Source: Rutidosis leptorrhynchoides (lineage: Eukaryota > Streptophyta > Magnoliopsida > Asterales > Asteraceae). Taken from it: DNA of 64,000 nucleotides. This document shows, one piece after another, positions 48,740 through 62,500 of the stretch. The notes beneath the pieces are model-generated. The model was not told the origin of the DNA. It did not search any database and saw nothing but the letters and a program-made list of their open reading frames with translations. The translations under genes were made by a program, and so were the position numbers. Location: contig NC_092340.1 in assembly GCF_046630445.1 (NCBI RefSeq), positions 20,953,001 to 21,017,000 of the forward strand, given 5' to 3'. Each line of letters starts with the position of its first letter. Positions within the stretch are counted from its first letter, which is position 1.

Positions 48740-51127
48740 TTAACCGAAATAAGAGACATTATCGTTGGTAATTGGGCTATAATCTGTAGTGGCAGATGGT
48801 GGATTATACATGGACGATGATGATGAAGCGGGAGGAGGTAGCGGTGGTGGCGGCGGCGGTGGTGGTAGAGGAGTTGATGGTGGTGGTGGCGGTGTTGGTG
48901 TGACAGCTGACAGAACATTAGTAGAAAATAAAGCTAAATGATGATTTGAAGGAATAACAAAATTCTGATCATGGTGAGTTGTTTGATCAATACTATACTT
49001 GTATTTTAAAATTAGAGCTCTAACTTCATTCAATTCAGCTTGTAGAGATTGAACTTGATGTTGTAAAGCTGAAATCGCACCCATGCATCCGTAAACTGGA
49101 TCTCTTAGCCTTACATTCGCTTCGTAAACAAGACTATTCGCTGCATCGGCTCTTTGATTCTCTGGCACTTCCTAAATTATTATCATCATCATATATCATA
49201 TATCATATATCATATATCATATATCGCAATTAAAACAAAATTGATAAATCGTGAAAAGATTAGACCTTTACCTTCAAGAAACTATATTCTATCTTCCTAA
49301 ACTAAAGCAGCACAATGTAAAAGGCCTTTATTGATTTAATTTATCACCATCAAATTAGCTACTTCATCCGTCTCAAATTAATAGTCTATGTTTAACTTTT
49401 AAAATATTTTTACCTACTTTGACTTAAAATATTTTTGTTTGTGTTAAGTACGAGTATTATTTTGTTTGTTTGTGTTATACATTATTTAATGAAATTTATA
49501 TGAATGTATTGAGATTTATACGTGTTTTTATTTATATAAATTTCATTAAATAATATATAATACAAAAAATATATTTTAAGCCAAAGTTGATAATAAAAGA
49601 CTTGAAAAGTCAAACATAGACTATTAATTTGAGACGTATATAATACTATATAATTAAACTAGCCGGAAACCAATTATTAATTGACACGGATGGTTAAAAC
49701 AACACTAGGGTACAAATCTGTACCAAATAGTTTCACCAACTTAATTAGAAATTGGTCTCTTTGAACACTAGTACATCGTTAATTAAGAGAGCTCATGAAA
49801 ACAAACTGTTTTCACTATTTATCATATATACTTTTAAATCACATCCTCCTTATAGACATAGTCTGCAGATCTTCACATAAAAACATTTTTAAAACAAATA
49901 ACACCTTATTTAGGGTTTATGCGGTGAGTTGGGTTAACAGTCTACACATCTTGATAAGGGATTAGAGTTTTAGAAGTAGAAAATAGAAAATAAAAAAAAG
50001 GTACTCCAAGATATCGAAAAAGAGAAGATAGGCATCCAAGATAGGAATGATCCTGATATTTTTACAAAAGACTTTAGATTAAAACTTTACTAACAACACA
50101 CGTTTTATAGTAGTCAAGAAGATGGTCAAAACGATCACTTGATAACCTTCTTAGACTGTGTACCTTGCGTAAAAATAATCGCATTTCCCCGAGAGCTAAA
50201 TACGGAAAACCTTATCTTATTTGACGAAAGACAAATGAAATATATATGAAGATACATACCATGAGCAACTTGGAGACATTACTGGCACCAAAAACTTTGT
50301 GAACAGAAGCAAACTTTTGAGGTTCATGAGGAGAAAAATATGGTGAAAATGGGCATTCTTGAGCACATCTACGGCGTAAAAGCTTACACGCAGCACACGG
50401 TGTGATGGTGTTTAGGGTTCCAGTAATTGGAAGCCCTAACATATGATGTCTCCTACTGCTGCTTCCCAATTGAAATGGTGCATCGATGTCTCTTTTGATC
50501 TTCTTTCCTATCTCATCAAATCTTTCCCTACAATTTAACTCATAAATCAGTATAATATAAATCCCAATTAGCCAGCATACAAAATGAATATATAATCATC
50601 AAATATCATGAAGTTCTAAAAAGTAAAAAAAAAGGTTGGCCTTTTGTTGGAAATTAAAGCTTCTTGCACCTCTTTAATTACATGAGAACAAGAAACTTCT
50701 GCATATATGTATGTTTCACTATTTTAAAGTATAAATCTTTTTTGCATATATTTACATGTATATTACAACCAACAACTTTCAAGAATACCAAGAGAGCTAT
50801 TGTACAAGAGTTTTACAAAAGTAAAAAAGCTAGGCCTAGCTTGGAAAAAGCTTTTTGCACCCCTTTAACAAGAAACTTATGCATATATGTTGCATTGGTC
50901 TTAAAGTTTGAATCTTTTTTTTTTTTTCTTTTTTTTTTTTTTTGCATATATATACGTACATACATGTGAGTTAAAACTAACAACTTTAAAAAAAGTGATA
51001 TAACAAACATGCATCTTATCAATTAATTAAAACCAACCACTTTAAAGGTTTCCAAAAGTAATAGAAAATTTCAAGATTCATACAAAAGAGCTGATAGAGA
51101 GAGAGAAAGAGACCTTTCTCTGGACAT
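48740..51127 (-). CDS. LBD15: LOB-domain transcription factor, LBD15-like (3 coding exons)
   Basis: Coding exons (minus): 51127-51114, 50527-50260, 49171-48740. They join with GT/AG sites to 714 nt, 237 residues, with no break. The first exon codes only MSRE plus two bases. The product starts MSRERERFDEIGKKIKRD, as I recall Arabidopsis LBD15. The class I LOB domain follows: CAACKLLRRRCAQEC (Cys 49, 52, 59, 63; CX2CX6CX3C), the GAS block FASVHKVFGASNVSKLL (77-93), the conserved DPVYGC (118-123), and a leucine-zipper-like coil (L130, L137, L141, I148). A long proline run follows, and the tail ends SYFG like the tail of LBD15. It should act in the nucleus as a dimeric DNA-binding regulator; LBD15 is reported to act in shoot meristem control. 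Introns are 586 and 1088 bases. A GA/CT tract sits 26 bases upstream of the ATG. Confidence 0.93.
49359..49637. mobile_element. Stowaway-like MITE in intron 2 of the LBD15-like gene
   Basis: Inverted ends share CGTCTCAAATTAATAGTCTA (left from about 49370, right as its complement ending near 49637), with a second internal inverted pair around ATTTAATGAAATTTATAT. The right tip has lost a few bases. It has the end sequence usual for plant Stowaway elements. Confidence 0.7.
50640..51060. repeat. Diverged ~200-base duplication in intron 1
   Basis: Two stretches (about 50651-50790 and 50851-50990) follow the same order: CTTxTTGCACCxCTTTAA, ACAAGAAACTT, TGCATATATGT, a T-run, GCATATAT, then ACTAACAACTTT. 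Confidence 0.55.
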
Positions 51128-51147
51128 TCAGGCATACTATCATCAAA

Positions 51148-51281
<134 letters not shown>

Positions 51282-51368
51282 GAAGAGAAGAAAGGTAGAA
51301 AGAAATACTAGTTTTTTGAAAAGAGGGTGGGTTTAAACTTTAAAGGGGGTGCTTAAAAGGCAAGAAAA

Positions 51369-51378
51369 CTTATAAAAT
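51369..51378 (-). promoter_or_regulatory. Candidate TATA box of the LBD15-like gene
   Basis: The complement reads ATTTTATAAG, about 240 bases before the ATG. This would put the CT tract in the 5' UTR. Weak, as the region is AT-rich. Confidence 0.3.
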
Positions 51379-51399
51379 GGGAAAATAATACTGTGTCTA

Positions 51400-51692
51400 G
51401 AAACTATTTCATATTATTTATAAATAAATAAAAGCTTATATATATACATATATAAATATAAACACTTGCGCGGTTAATAATGGTGTACGAACGTTTGATC
51501 TGATTGTATTATTTAACTCGATCTCTGCAACCGTATCAAGGTTCAGACTGCCTTATCGAGAAGCATATACATCATGAATCTAATTCTTTCATCAATGGCT
51601 ACCTAAATAAACTGTTTTGTAGTGAGAGAAAACAGACAAACACTACTTATATAAATAAGTGACCATTTACTTTCATCACCGTCAATATATTA
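51400..51692. other. Upstream region of the LBD15-like gene
   Basis: AT-rich with no gene; presumed promoter. No specific operator-like motif stands out. Confidence 0.4.
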
Positions 51693-51904
51693 CTACTTCC
51701 GTCCCAATTAAATAGTCCTGTTTTTTCATTTTGGAATATCTAAAATTAATGTATGTCCACTTCCATAAATAGAAAAGAAAGAGCATATTTGATTGGTGGA
51801 TCTGGAGAGAGAAGATATTTCATTGGTGGATAAATGAAGTTAGTGGGATTTCCTAAAACTGTGTGCTCTTTTGTCTGTGGACTATTAAATTGGGACGAAG
51901 GGAG
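51693..51904. mobile_element. Stowaway MITE upstream of the LBD15-like gene
   Basis: Ends CTACTTCCGTCCCAATTAAA and (complement of the right end) CTCCCTTCGTCCCAATTTAA, flanked by TA on both sides (51691-51692, 51905-51906). The 212-base size and end sequence are typical of plant Stowaway (Tc1/mariner-type) MITEs. Confidence 0.85.
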
Positions 51905-53077
51905 TATATTTATTTTAATATTATATATTAAATATTAATATTATATCAATCAAAAGAGAAGGTAATCATCTCAAAATATTTGTCAGATTTTAAGTGAAAT
52001 TCACTAAAAACATATTTTGGGGTGGATTAGGTTAAGCGGTCAAAAAACAGTCCCGGGAAAAATAATGACGGGATAAATCCCGTAAATAAGACTCCCCTTC
52101 CTCGTATAGTTAAAAACTTAACCGTTTTATATACTTTCATCATTGTCTATGCTACGTGATTTTCTTTATTCATGTTATTCGAAAGGACGAATAATTTTAA
52201 CAAAAGTGTGCGCCCTATGTGGAATAGTTTGTTACCGTCTTTCAAATTTGGCCTCTTTACTTCAAGATTTGAACTTGCAATTTAGAGCCTCAATGACTAC
52301 ACGTACCTTGGGATCGTTATACCCTCATCACAGTCAATATCACTAAAAGAGCTGGCTTTCTTTAATTTCTCGTTTATTGCTCACGTGTGGATCGGAGCTT
52401 AATATATTAAATTATCTATTTTTTAACTTTATAATTTTAAAAGATACAATAAAATAAAATTCTAGCTCGCTTACCTTACTAAATTTCTTGACATTTCCCT
52501 TTTCTTTTCTTTTATGGATTGCTTCCTTTGACTGAGAAGAATGAATGAATATGACCTTTATTCTCTCGCGTATAGAATCCGTCTACCTTTTTCCTAATAT
52601 GTCATTATGAAATTATATACTCGGTATTATATATTATTGATAATTGATAATTTGGTAATATACAATAATTTTGCTACGTGTCTCTTCTGATATAATCAAT
52701 GTATGATTATGGATGATTTTGACACTTCCATCAACGATTGTTAGGTTGTCGATACGCATATAACTTGATATAATTTATTCTAAAACGTACGCGACAAAAA
52801 ATCTAACTCTTAGAGATACAGAATGTGAACCGTATAGTCTATGTTGTTACACGTTTGTTATTTATAAAATGCTACCGTATTAAAAATCTACCAAGAAACT
52901 AAGCACTAAATCAATCACATCTCATTAATTTGGAACGAATATGGAATAAAATGGCAAACAAATGTAAAAACTCAAATTCATGGTAATCTTTTAGAGTTAT
53001 AATTTGTTGGTAATATTTCATTTAGAAGAATGCATATATGGTTGCTTAGTCCCACATTGATAGATGGAAGAAATATG
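51905..53077. other. Intergenic stretch
   Basis: AT-rich. A short open frame at 52143-52346 has no recognisable domain. I see no supported gene or element. Confidence 0.45.
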
Positions 53078-53079
53078 TA

Positions 53080-53632
53080 CTTCCTCCTTCTCATATTTAT
53101 TGTCTCAGACAAAGTATACACAGTTTAAGAAAAAGTAACTGACGCATGTACTTTTTTGTTTACTTTTCATTTATCCCTTACTTTTTCCTTATCCTTTTGT
53201 CTTACATGTATAATATAGGAGCACAAAAAAACTTTATCACATTATTCTTCTCATTTATGGAGTGAACAATTAATTTTGAACATCCCAAAGAATGTGTGAT
53301 GTGGTCCAGCGGTTGGTGGTCTGCCTCCTTTAGGAGTTCGGCCTCCGTTAGCTACATATTAACCCACAAGTTCATCCCTGCCATAAAGTTCCACCCATGG
53401 CACCTTTCCCACATCGCGTTGGAGGGTAAAGGGAGGGGGTTTTACCGTCCATGCCCCGTATGGGATTGGTGTGGATTTCCTCATGGGCACGCACTTGGGG
53501 GGAGGGGGTATGACTGTGTAGGAGATGAATGTGTGGGTGGTTAAGTCCCACTGGATGATCCTAACAGCTGTCCAAAAAAATTAGAACATTCCAAAAAGGA
53601 ATTACTGGACAATAGAATTGGAACGAAGAGAG
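53080..53632. mobile_element. Stowaway-like MITE split by a SINE
   Basis: The left end CTTCCTCCTTCTCATATTTA and the complement of the right end CTCTCTTCGTTCCAATTCTA form the inverted ends, with TA on both sides (53078-53079, 53633-53634). Without the SINE and its target copy the element is about 250 bases. Confidence 0.65.
53291..53583 (+). mobile_element. tRNA-derived SINE
   Basis: A Pol III A box TGGTCCAGCGG (53302-53312) and B box-like GAGTTCGGCCTC (53334-53345) form a tRNA-like head, followed by a GC-richer body than its surroundings and a short A-run end (CCAAAAAAATT). The flanks GAACATCCCAAAG (53278-53290) and GAACATTCCAAAA (53584-53596) make an imperfect target duplication. The 82-residue open frame inside is accidental. 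Confidence 0.7.
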
Positions 53633-53634
53633 TA

Positions 53635-54211
53635 TGATTTTTCTAGGTCCCACATACATGGTTAGAAGAAGTTAAAGATGAATTCAGTGGTTATAAAATG
53701 AGCTCATGAGTTTACTTTTACTTTAATCTTCTATAAATCAATACACTTTAAATATTTAAATATTTAATTTATTTATCTTTTTTGCTTTTGTTTAAGAATT
53801 GTATTAATTAAATCTTTCTTGAGTGTAGTTGGCTTAAGAGGGTAGTCTATGTAATTGACGAATAATTATAAAATGAATTTTCTCTCCTTGGGAGCATGTG
53901 ATTTTTCAACGATTTTGGAGTTTTCGCGTTATATTCTTGTGTCTTTTTTTTGTTATTTTCTATTTGTCCTGTGTTAGGAATTAGTGAAACAATTTTTTCA
54001 GTAACTGATATCAGAGCATCAGATTTGACGGGGCTCTCGATTATAGAAGGTCGGATTATGCTCTGTGATCGCGCCTTTGTCTGAGGTTTCACGTACATCG
54101 TAAACGAATTATATTGATCGTATATTGTATATGGATTTTAGAGTTTCGTTGTATGCTCTGTTGTCGCGGTTTTGTTGGTTGTTTTGTATATGATAGTTAT
54201 ATGTGAGCTCA
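53635..54211 (+). mobile_element. Copia-like LTR tail with primer site (remnant)
   Basis: An LTR-like stretch containing GGTCCCACATACATGG and ending AATTTTTTCA at 54000 is followed by AACTGATATCAGAGCATC (54002-54019), a tRNA-Met type primer site, and about 190 bases of leader. No gag or pol remains. The left limit is uncertain. The next LTR inserts at 54212. Confidence 0.4.
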
Positions 54212-55575
54212 TGTAACACCCCGTTTTTCATAACGTATTGTTTTGGACGTCATATGATGTTCCAAGGTACGAGATCAACCTTTATAGTATAAACCTTAAT
54301 CGCATTTCGATGTTTGTTAATATAAAAATGACCGTGGATGCTGGAAACCGAAACCTCGCAGTCGCAATAGCCCTCTTCACTGTCGCGGTACCTCAACAGA
54401 AAAATGGACGGGTTTTACGCAATTTTGTGGTCGCAATACGGCGACTCGCGGTCGCGAGATCCAGGTTTCGAACAACATTTTTATTGGTGCGACAACGCGA
54501 TCGCGAAGTGTACCTCGCGGTCGCGAGGTTTGAGCCTAGAAACAGCTTCTGACTTGTTTTTTGGGGGGTTTTAAAGGGGCATAGTGGTCTTTTCACTTGT
54601 TGAGCGGTTTTGGAGCCTCAAAACTGATCCAAGGCTTACCCTATCCTCATTCTTCACCTACCTCCACCACTCATCTTCAACTTTAAAGAGAGATATAAGA
54701 ACTAGAGTGAGAAAGTGCTAGATTAAAGGAAGGAGTTGGAATCTTCACAAATTGCAAGAATTAAAGTGGTTGCTCTTGCTCTTAGCTACATTGTAGTAGT
54801 GGTGGTGAGTCCTAACTTCGAGTTTCATTGTTTAACTTGAATTATGTTTGGGTTTGAGCTAGTGTTGGGTTATAAACCCCACTTTTCATGAAATTAGGGG
54901 TTTGGTGTATGATTTGTGTATAGATACCCAAGTATTGTGGGTTTAGGATTTGATGATGAATTTGGAAGTATTTGTCATGGGTTGGATGTTAAATCACTAA
55001 TTTGCAAGTGTGTTGGTGTTTTTGATGTTCTTAAGAACAAGTATTGGTCAAAATTGGGTGTTGACTTTGATTTAGTGTCAAACTAAGTTTTGAGTTAAGA
55101 TTTGGTGAATCAAGTATGTAAATACTTGGTTTAGGTATTAATTGGTGTCTTGGAAATATAATCACTAGTCGTTAGTGATTATGGGCATTTTTGTGACTTG
55201 TGTCAAAATGGGTAAATTGAATTGGGTCAAATTGGTGATGACACTATTTTTGGTCAAATGGATGTTTGAACACTTTTGTTAAGTGTTAAATGGCGTTTTT
55301 GGAATAATCGCTCATGAGAAGTGATTTTGAGTCAAAGTGATGTTTTTACAAGTCAAACGTGGTCAAACGCAATGTGGGTAGATATTGTATATATATTGTA
55401 AGAATCGGTGTAGGTGACGTTCTAGTATGATCACCAACTACTTGGTGATCTAGTTGTAAGTAACTAGAGGGGGTGAATAGTTACTTGATACGTTTTTAAC
55501 ACTTTTTCGGTTGATCACCAAATTCGATCAACTATGATCAACCAATTCAACTCAAACTTGATGTGTGTGGTGTGC
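54212..55575 (+). repeat. Ty3-type LTR fragment F, interrupted by element B
   Basis: Starts TGTAACACCCCG, a common Ty3/gypsy LTR start, and is cut at 55575 by element B. It contains several CpG palindromes: CTCGCGGTCGCGAG at 54445 and 54514 and AACGCGATCGCGAA-like sequence near 54493. The rest resembles a promoter and leader without coding sequence. Confidence 0.6.
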
Positions 55576-57508
55576 TGTAACGACCCGTCCTAATCCATAA
55601 GGAAGAATACAATAACATATGATTACATTGCGAGGTATTTGACCTCTATATGATACATTTTACAAATATTGCATTCGTTTTAAAAAGACAAACTTTCATT
55701 TCATCGAAAGTTGACAGGCATGCATACCATTTCATAATATCCAACTATAAATGATCTAATATGTCATTTACTTAATCATAATCTTTACTGAACTCAATGA
55801 CTTGAATACAACGTCTTTTGAAATATGTCATGAATGACTCCAAGTAATATCTTTAAATTGAGCAAATGCACAGCGGAAGATTTCTTTCAATCCTGAGAAT
55901 AAACATGCTTTAAAGTGTCAACCAAAAAGTTGGTGAGTTCATTAGTTTATCGTAATCAATCATTTTCATAATTTTAATAGACCACAAGATTTCATATTTC
56001 AATTTCTCATAATCTTAATCTCATATCAGGCATTTCGCAAACTGCATAGAGATAAAAATTATTCATATGGTGAACACTTGATAACCGAACTAACAGGATG
56101 CATATAGAATATCCCCATCATTCCGGGACTCTCATCGGATATGATAATTGAAGTACTAAAGCATTCGTAACCCGAATGGGACGTGTCAAGGTTCATAGAT
56201 CTATCTTTAGGATTCGCGCCAATTAGGGGCAATTTCCCTAATTCTTAGGCTACCAAGCTAAAAGGGGCATATTCGATTCGATAATCCAACCATAGAATGT
56301 AGTTTCGATTACTTGTGTCTATTTCGTAAAACATTTATAAAAGCAGCGCATGTATTCTCCGTCCCAAAAATATATATTGCAAAAGCATTTAAAAAGGGAG
56401 CAAATGAAACTCACAATACTGTATTTCGTAGTAAAAATACATATGACGTCATTGAACAAGTGCAAGGTTGGCCTCGGATTCATTAACCTATATTAATTAT
56501 ATATATATTTATATGTTGGTCAATATTTGTCTAACGATTTAGGTCAGGTCATAGTGTACCACAATCCTAATGCTCGAGACTAATATGCAGAAATCAACAA
56601 AAGTCAATTTGACTCAAAATGATTTCCAAAATTTATACATGATTATTATATAGTTTAAATATCATCGTTTTCGATTTTTAAATATTTTTAAAAGATTTAT
56701 TAGAGTGAATAATATATTTCATTTATTAATAAATAAAATTTTATATAAAAATATACTTTTATATATCTTAAAGTTCATTTATTATCATAAAAATATTATG
56801 ATAGGTTTTAATAAGGTAATTATATTATTTGGAATACATATTTATTTGATAAAATAACATTGATAATAATAATAAGTAAAAGTTGTATTATTTTGTAATA
56901 ATAATTATTATTATTCTATTAATAAAAATATCAATATTTATATTTACTAAAAATGATATTATGATAAAATGATAATTCTAATTATGATCATTTTAATATT
57001 TACGATACTTTTTAATATTAACTTTAAAATAATAATTCTATTTACAATGGTAATAATAATGATATTTTATAATAACAATGACATTTTTATTAGAATGATA
57101 ATTTTTGTTAAAATGATAGTTTTAATACTGACGATACTTTTAATAATACTAGTAATGATAATAATAATAAGAACGATAATTTTATCTAAATCAATATCTT
57201 ACAATATTTTAATCTCATCATGATACTCATACTCATTATTTCCTAATTGATTCGTTTAATAGCTTTTAATCGTCTTTTATATCGCGTTCATGTTAATGAT
57301 AATAATAGTAATCATAATAATTAGATATTACTAATATTAGTTTTAATTATAATAATAGTAATAGTAATAAATATTATGATAATATTAATGATAATACTAA
57401 TAACTATGATAATAATAATATTAATACTAATTATAACTTTAACGATAATAACGATAGTAATAATATTAAAAATAACAACTTTTAATGACAATACTTTTTA
57501 TTGAAAAT

Positions 57509-57509
57509 G

Positions 57510-57568
<59 letters not shown>

Positions 57569-57569
57569 T
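57509..57569. repeat. (AAT)n microsatellite
   Basis: Uninterrupted AAT run in the LTR of element B. Confidence 0.9.
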
Positions 57570-58241
57570 AAATAAAAATAGAATGATGATAATAACGACG
57601 ATAATAATAATCATTTTTAATAATAATACAAGAATTCAATTGACTATAACTTCTAATCCGTTTATCGAAGCTATTCGAAATCTAAATGAAAAGTTCTTAT
57701 TTTTTCGCTAGCTTTTCAACGACATGCATATCTTATACCTTATCTCAACCGCATATGTAACTAATTCGGGATTCAACATAACCTATCTAATGGCAATATC
57801 AAAAGTACAAGCATGCATAATCCTATATACTCGAGCACTAATCAGGGATACACTATTAGTATGTAAAAATTAAATTATGAGTGCTTACACATCAATATTG
57901 AGATTCAATATTGCAGGAAAGGTACGTAGACGCAACGGAGATGATAAACACTAGTTTGACCTCACGAACATACCCATTAACCATACCCATCACCTCCATA
58001 GCTATAACACATAATTTCTTTAGCCCTATCCCACTCGAAAAACACATTTTGAAATCACGCGAACAGAACCTCGTCGTAGTATTTTATGTATAATACATAA
58101 TAATAATACTAACACTAATACTACTAATAATATATCTGAATTAATAATAATTAATATAAATATTAAAATAATTAAACTACATACGGAGTAATATGGATAT
58201 AGAGAGATTGAGAGAGTTTGCAAAATGAATCAGAATTGAGT

Positions 58242-58321
58242 GAATTTATGTATGTGTCCACCCTTTACACCCCATGCGACCGCATGGGGTTTCTTCACTT
58301 ATTTCATGCGACCGCATGAAA
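58242..58321 (-). promoter_or_regulatory. Paired palindromes plus TATA-like box in LTR of element B
   Basis: In LTR sense: TTTCATGCGGTCGCATGAAA (complement of 58302-58321), then CCCCATGCGGTCGCATGGGG (complement of 58270-58289), then ACATAAATT (58242-58250) about 20 bases further on. Each palindrome has one central mismatch. Confidence 0.55.
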
Positions 58322-58739
58322 GGGGATTCAAACTCACATCACATAATGCACCTTGCCGACACTCGATATATATTATGTTATAATATATTTAATTTATATA
58401 ATTAATTATATATTATATTATATTTACGTTCATGGTAAAAATGTAATTTTTAATCAAATGACATGGACGTTGTCACTCGACTCATGTCCCGCTTTGGGTT
58501 TTTCGAACGCATTTTCGTACGTTTAGAAAACTAGCCTTTTACGTTACGCGACGTGTACCCTTATTAATAATTTGACTTACTCATCAATAAATTTCCTTAT
58601 AAAAAAATGTCACTTATAAAATTGAGCGTTGTGGTCGTTTGCTTCTATAAATCAATGTCTCGTTTGTTTATTAAAATATATTTAATAATATATTTAAAGT
58701 ATCTCTTAATTAAAAATGTTTTATAACTATATTAGTATT

Positions 58740-58862
<123 letters not shown>

Positions 58863-59546
58863 TTAATTAGGACTATACTTTAGGTGAGTATAACTGAAAT
58901 GTTAATATAATATTTAGTTTTTCAAAACTAATTTATATTTTAAGGTTCGTTTTATTTAATTTAACTCATTTTAAATAATAGGAATTATTTTACCAATTAA
59001 TGTTTTTAATATGAAAACTAAATAGTTGATTTATCAAGGGACGCGAGTTAATCAAAGTAAAGTACACTTTTGAAATTTAAACGGGAATGTTTACTAACTT
59101 TTGACTAACTCTCGTTAATAACACTTTGTTTGTAAAATCACTTTACCATTTTCCGAATAGGGTTAAAAAGGAAAGGTTTCCTAAATCAAAGTGGACCTCT
59201 CAATAGAGACTAGTAATCATAATTTAATGTATCTGATAATTCAACTTATCTTTTAGTTTCATCAATAATTATTTTAAATATATTTTGAAACAAATATGTT
59301 TATGTAACGTATTATACGTCTAATGCCTTGTTAACATTTTCAAGTTATAACATATACACATATACATATATAATCATATCTATTCATATAATGGTTCGTG
59401 AATCATTAGAATTTGGCCAAGGATTAATTGAATGTATAAACACAGTTTACAATTCTTGAGATTCAACTTAACAAACTTTGCTTATCGTATCAGAAACATA
59501 TAAAGATTAAAGTTTAAATTTGTTCGAAAATTTCCGGGTCGTCACA

Positions 59547-62500
59547 GTACCTACCCGTTAAAGGAATTTTGTCCCGACATTTGATAGAGGTCGTCATGGC
59601 AAATAATGAGAATGTCATTATGACGTTTATAGAGTTTTATCATATTTAAGAGGTATGGATAAAATAATTCAATTTCTCGGAGCATATGAGTGAAGCTATC
59701 GTAAAAAAGTGGAATGAGAAAATAAAGTTTCGTCATATCTTTTGACGTAGATAGGATTGATTTCAAGTTCAAGAGATTTGGAGAAAATCTTCGTAATAAG
59801 ATTTGATTCTTCGGAAATCAAGGAATTAGGATCCACTTTAAATGAAATCATCTGTTTTGATTTCTCTGTCGGATATTTCACTATAAATCCACCCCCTTCG
59901 TTTCCTTTCAACTCACACCTTTTATTCTTTCTCCTCGATTAATACTTTAAAGAATTAATCAACATGCTTTATCCAGTTCTGCTTCTTGATCTATTCCTCA
60001 CTTTCATATCTGTCTTTCTTCTTTTTCATCTGCCTCCGGAAGAATCTATTTACTTTTACTATACTCTTGGTTTTATAGTGTTTTTAGTTCTCCCCTGTCT
60101 TTATGTTGCTATATGCATTGATATATACGGTCTATAGTTTCTGGGTTATTGTTGGGTTTTATATCTTCCCTTATATTTCGATGTCCTTGCTTCTGTCTTC
60201 TATAATCATTGACATCCCCAGTTAATGCTCTCTTTTATTTGCTGCGATTTATACCCCAATTTCTATTTCAGAGTTTTGTCCCTTCGTGTCTTCTTCTTAC
60301 GATTAAGCACTGCTTGTAATGGTCCATAATTCGCAGATACAAATTTCGGAATGAACACTGTTAATGTTCTAAGAAGAAAATCGAAATGACGCGATTTTGA
60401 TTTGTTAAATTACCAGAATACCCTGGAAAAGACTGAATCATCAAGAAATATTTTCTTGATAATTTAGAGATTAAATAGAATACAGGAGTCGTGTAACATG
60501 GCACATGATGACGTTATGATCTGTGAATCGTCATGTTCCATTTTAGAAACTCAGCATGGATTACTGTAATATAATCACGTTGATCAAGTGTCATTATATT
60601 ATACTAATTCATGCTTCAGTTCCCACACTACTTCAAAATATTCCTATTTTAAACTCGAAAGTTTCAGAATTTAGAAACTAAAATAGTTTCTTTTATGATG
60701 TAATACAGACAGCGCGAAGAGGTAAATGATTTTAGATAAGAATAATTATGGAAATATCTTCAGAAATATGGAGGATATTTATAATGAAAGATACGATGAT
60801 ATCTTAGAGTTTCTAATATCAGAGGATGATGAAGAATATTGTCCGCAATGGTTTAGAATCAGGAGTAAGGTATTTGATAATGACTTCAGCAGATACTGAA
60901 TCATTTGGATTCTTTTAAGGCAGGTTCAGTCTTTGTGATTTGTCCACAGCCTCCTTCATACTTTGCTCAATCCGTTTTCCAGTTCCAAACTTTCTCTTTT
61001 TCTAAGCTTTGCCAATACACTACACTTTATCATCAAACTTTTTACTGTTAAAATCGTTTATAATTTTTTTGCTGCTTCATCAGCATTTCAAGAACTAGTT
61101 CGCAGTTTAGGGTGTTTTTCAGAAACTTCACATTCAAAGTATGTAAGTCCAGGAGATAGACGTTATATATACACATATAACTGTTGGTATAGACATGCTG
61201 CAAGATTTCAAAGTACTGATTGTTAATTCCAGATGATTCGTATGGCAATTCTCGTTACAAGATGCAGATGAGTAAATGATGGGGGTTTTGATAAATATAA
61301 AGATTTTTCAGAAAGTCAAAGATCAGTGAAGTTGTTAATAAGTTTTCTGCTAATGTGGCGAGATATGAAAGGTTCCCTGATAACGATGGCGAGAGGGCAA
61401 CATATATCAAGGTTATAATAAGGCTGTTTCGACTGAAAAGTCGAAATTGACTTGCTGGAGCTGTGACAAAATTGTCTATTTTTTAGAAGAGATTGAAAAG
61501 TTATTTTAGCTAATAAATGCCAAAGAGTCTGACACGGATACGCGTTAAACTATGACTTTGGTTTCGAGAGCTTTTCAGGTACATAACTGTGGTTAACATG
61601 TGGTTGGATCATCATCTCGATTGTTCATTGTTTGAAGTGTCTTCAGAAACTTCGGGGGGTTTGAATACAGATTGTAAACGTTAATATACATATGATGTTC
61701 TAACACATGTTTAAAGTCAAAGTTTAGTTTTGAAAGATATAGGAATCTAAGAGTTATGTCTTCTGTTAAATCATGATTTGGATTTTTTTTTTTTTTTTTT
61801 CAAAATCAGAATGCGTAATCAAATTTGGATGAGAATGGTTGTTTTGATTTCTATACAAGAAGGTATATTGTCGTAAGAGTAGGGAGTATATTGAATGATT
61901 TGTTGAATCAGATTCAAAGAATGTAACATATTAATTGTGAATTTATATATCTCTCGGGTATTACCTACCCGTTAAAAAAATTTCACAATTAATATTTTGT
62001 ACAAAAGAATTTTATTACAGTCTTTATGAAAATATATATGTGTATATTTTCTTCAGATGTAACATAGATTTAATGAGTTAATATTAATTTAAACTCATTT
62101 AATTTACGGTTGAAACTAGAATTGAGTAATCCCTAAAACTTTAGAAATTACATACGTATTTCTTCAATATAATAGAAATTATGAATTAATACTTTGCGTG
62201 ATGTTGGTGTTCATAGAATTCTTGTGAATTTCGCAAGGTACGAATGATGTTATCTGAAAAGTTTCGAGTACATCGATGATGAAAGTGTAAAATCAAACAT
62301 ATATTTGAATAATACACTTGGTTTATTATGAGTTGAAATTTATTGACTTGAGACAGAAATTGTAGTCAACGATGGTTAAGTTGCGGACGGAGGACGTACA
62401 TCATTGCATATTTGTAATATGAATTAACCGAGTAGTTAAGATTCATACACAATAGTTTAGTACAGAAAGATTTATTATGGTTTAAAGATTTATAAGATAT

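Noticed and set aside
53296-53544. 82-residue open frame with many Trp and Gly
   Set aside because: Lies wholly inside the SINE.
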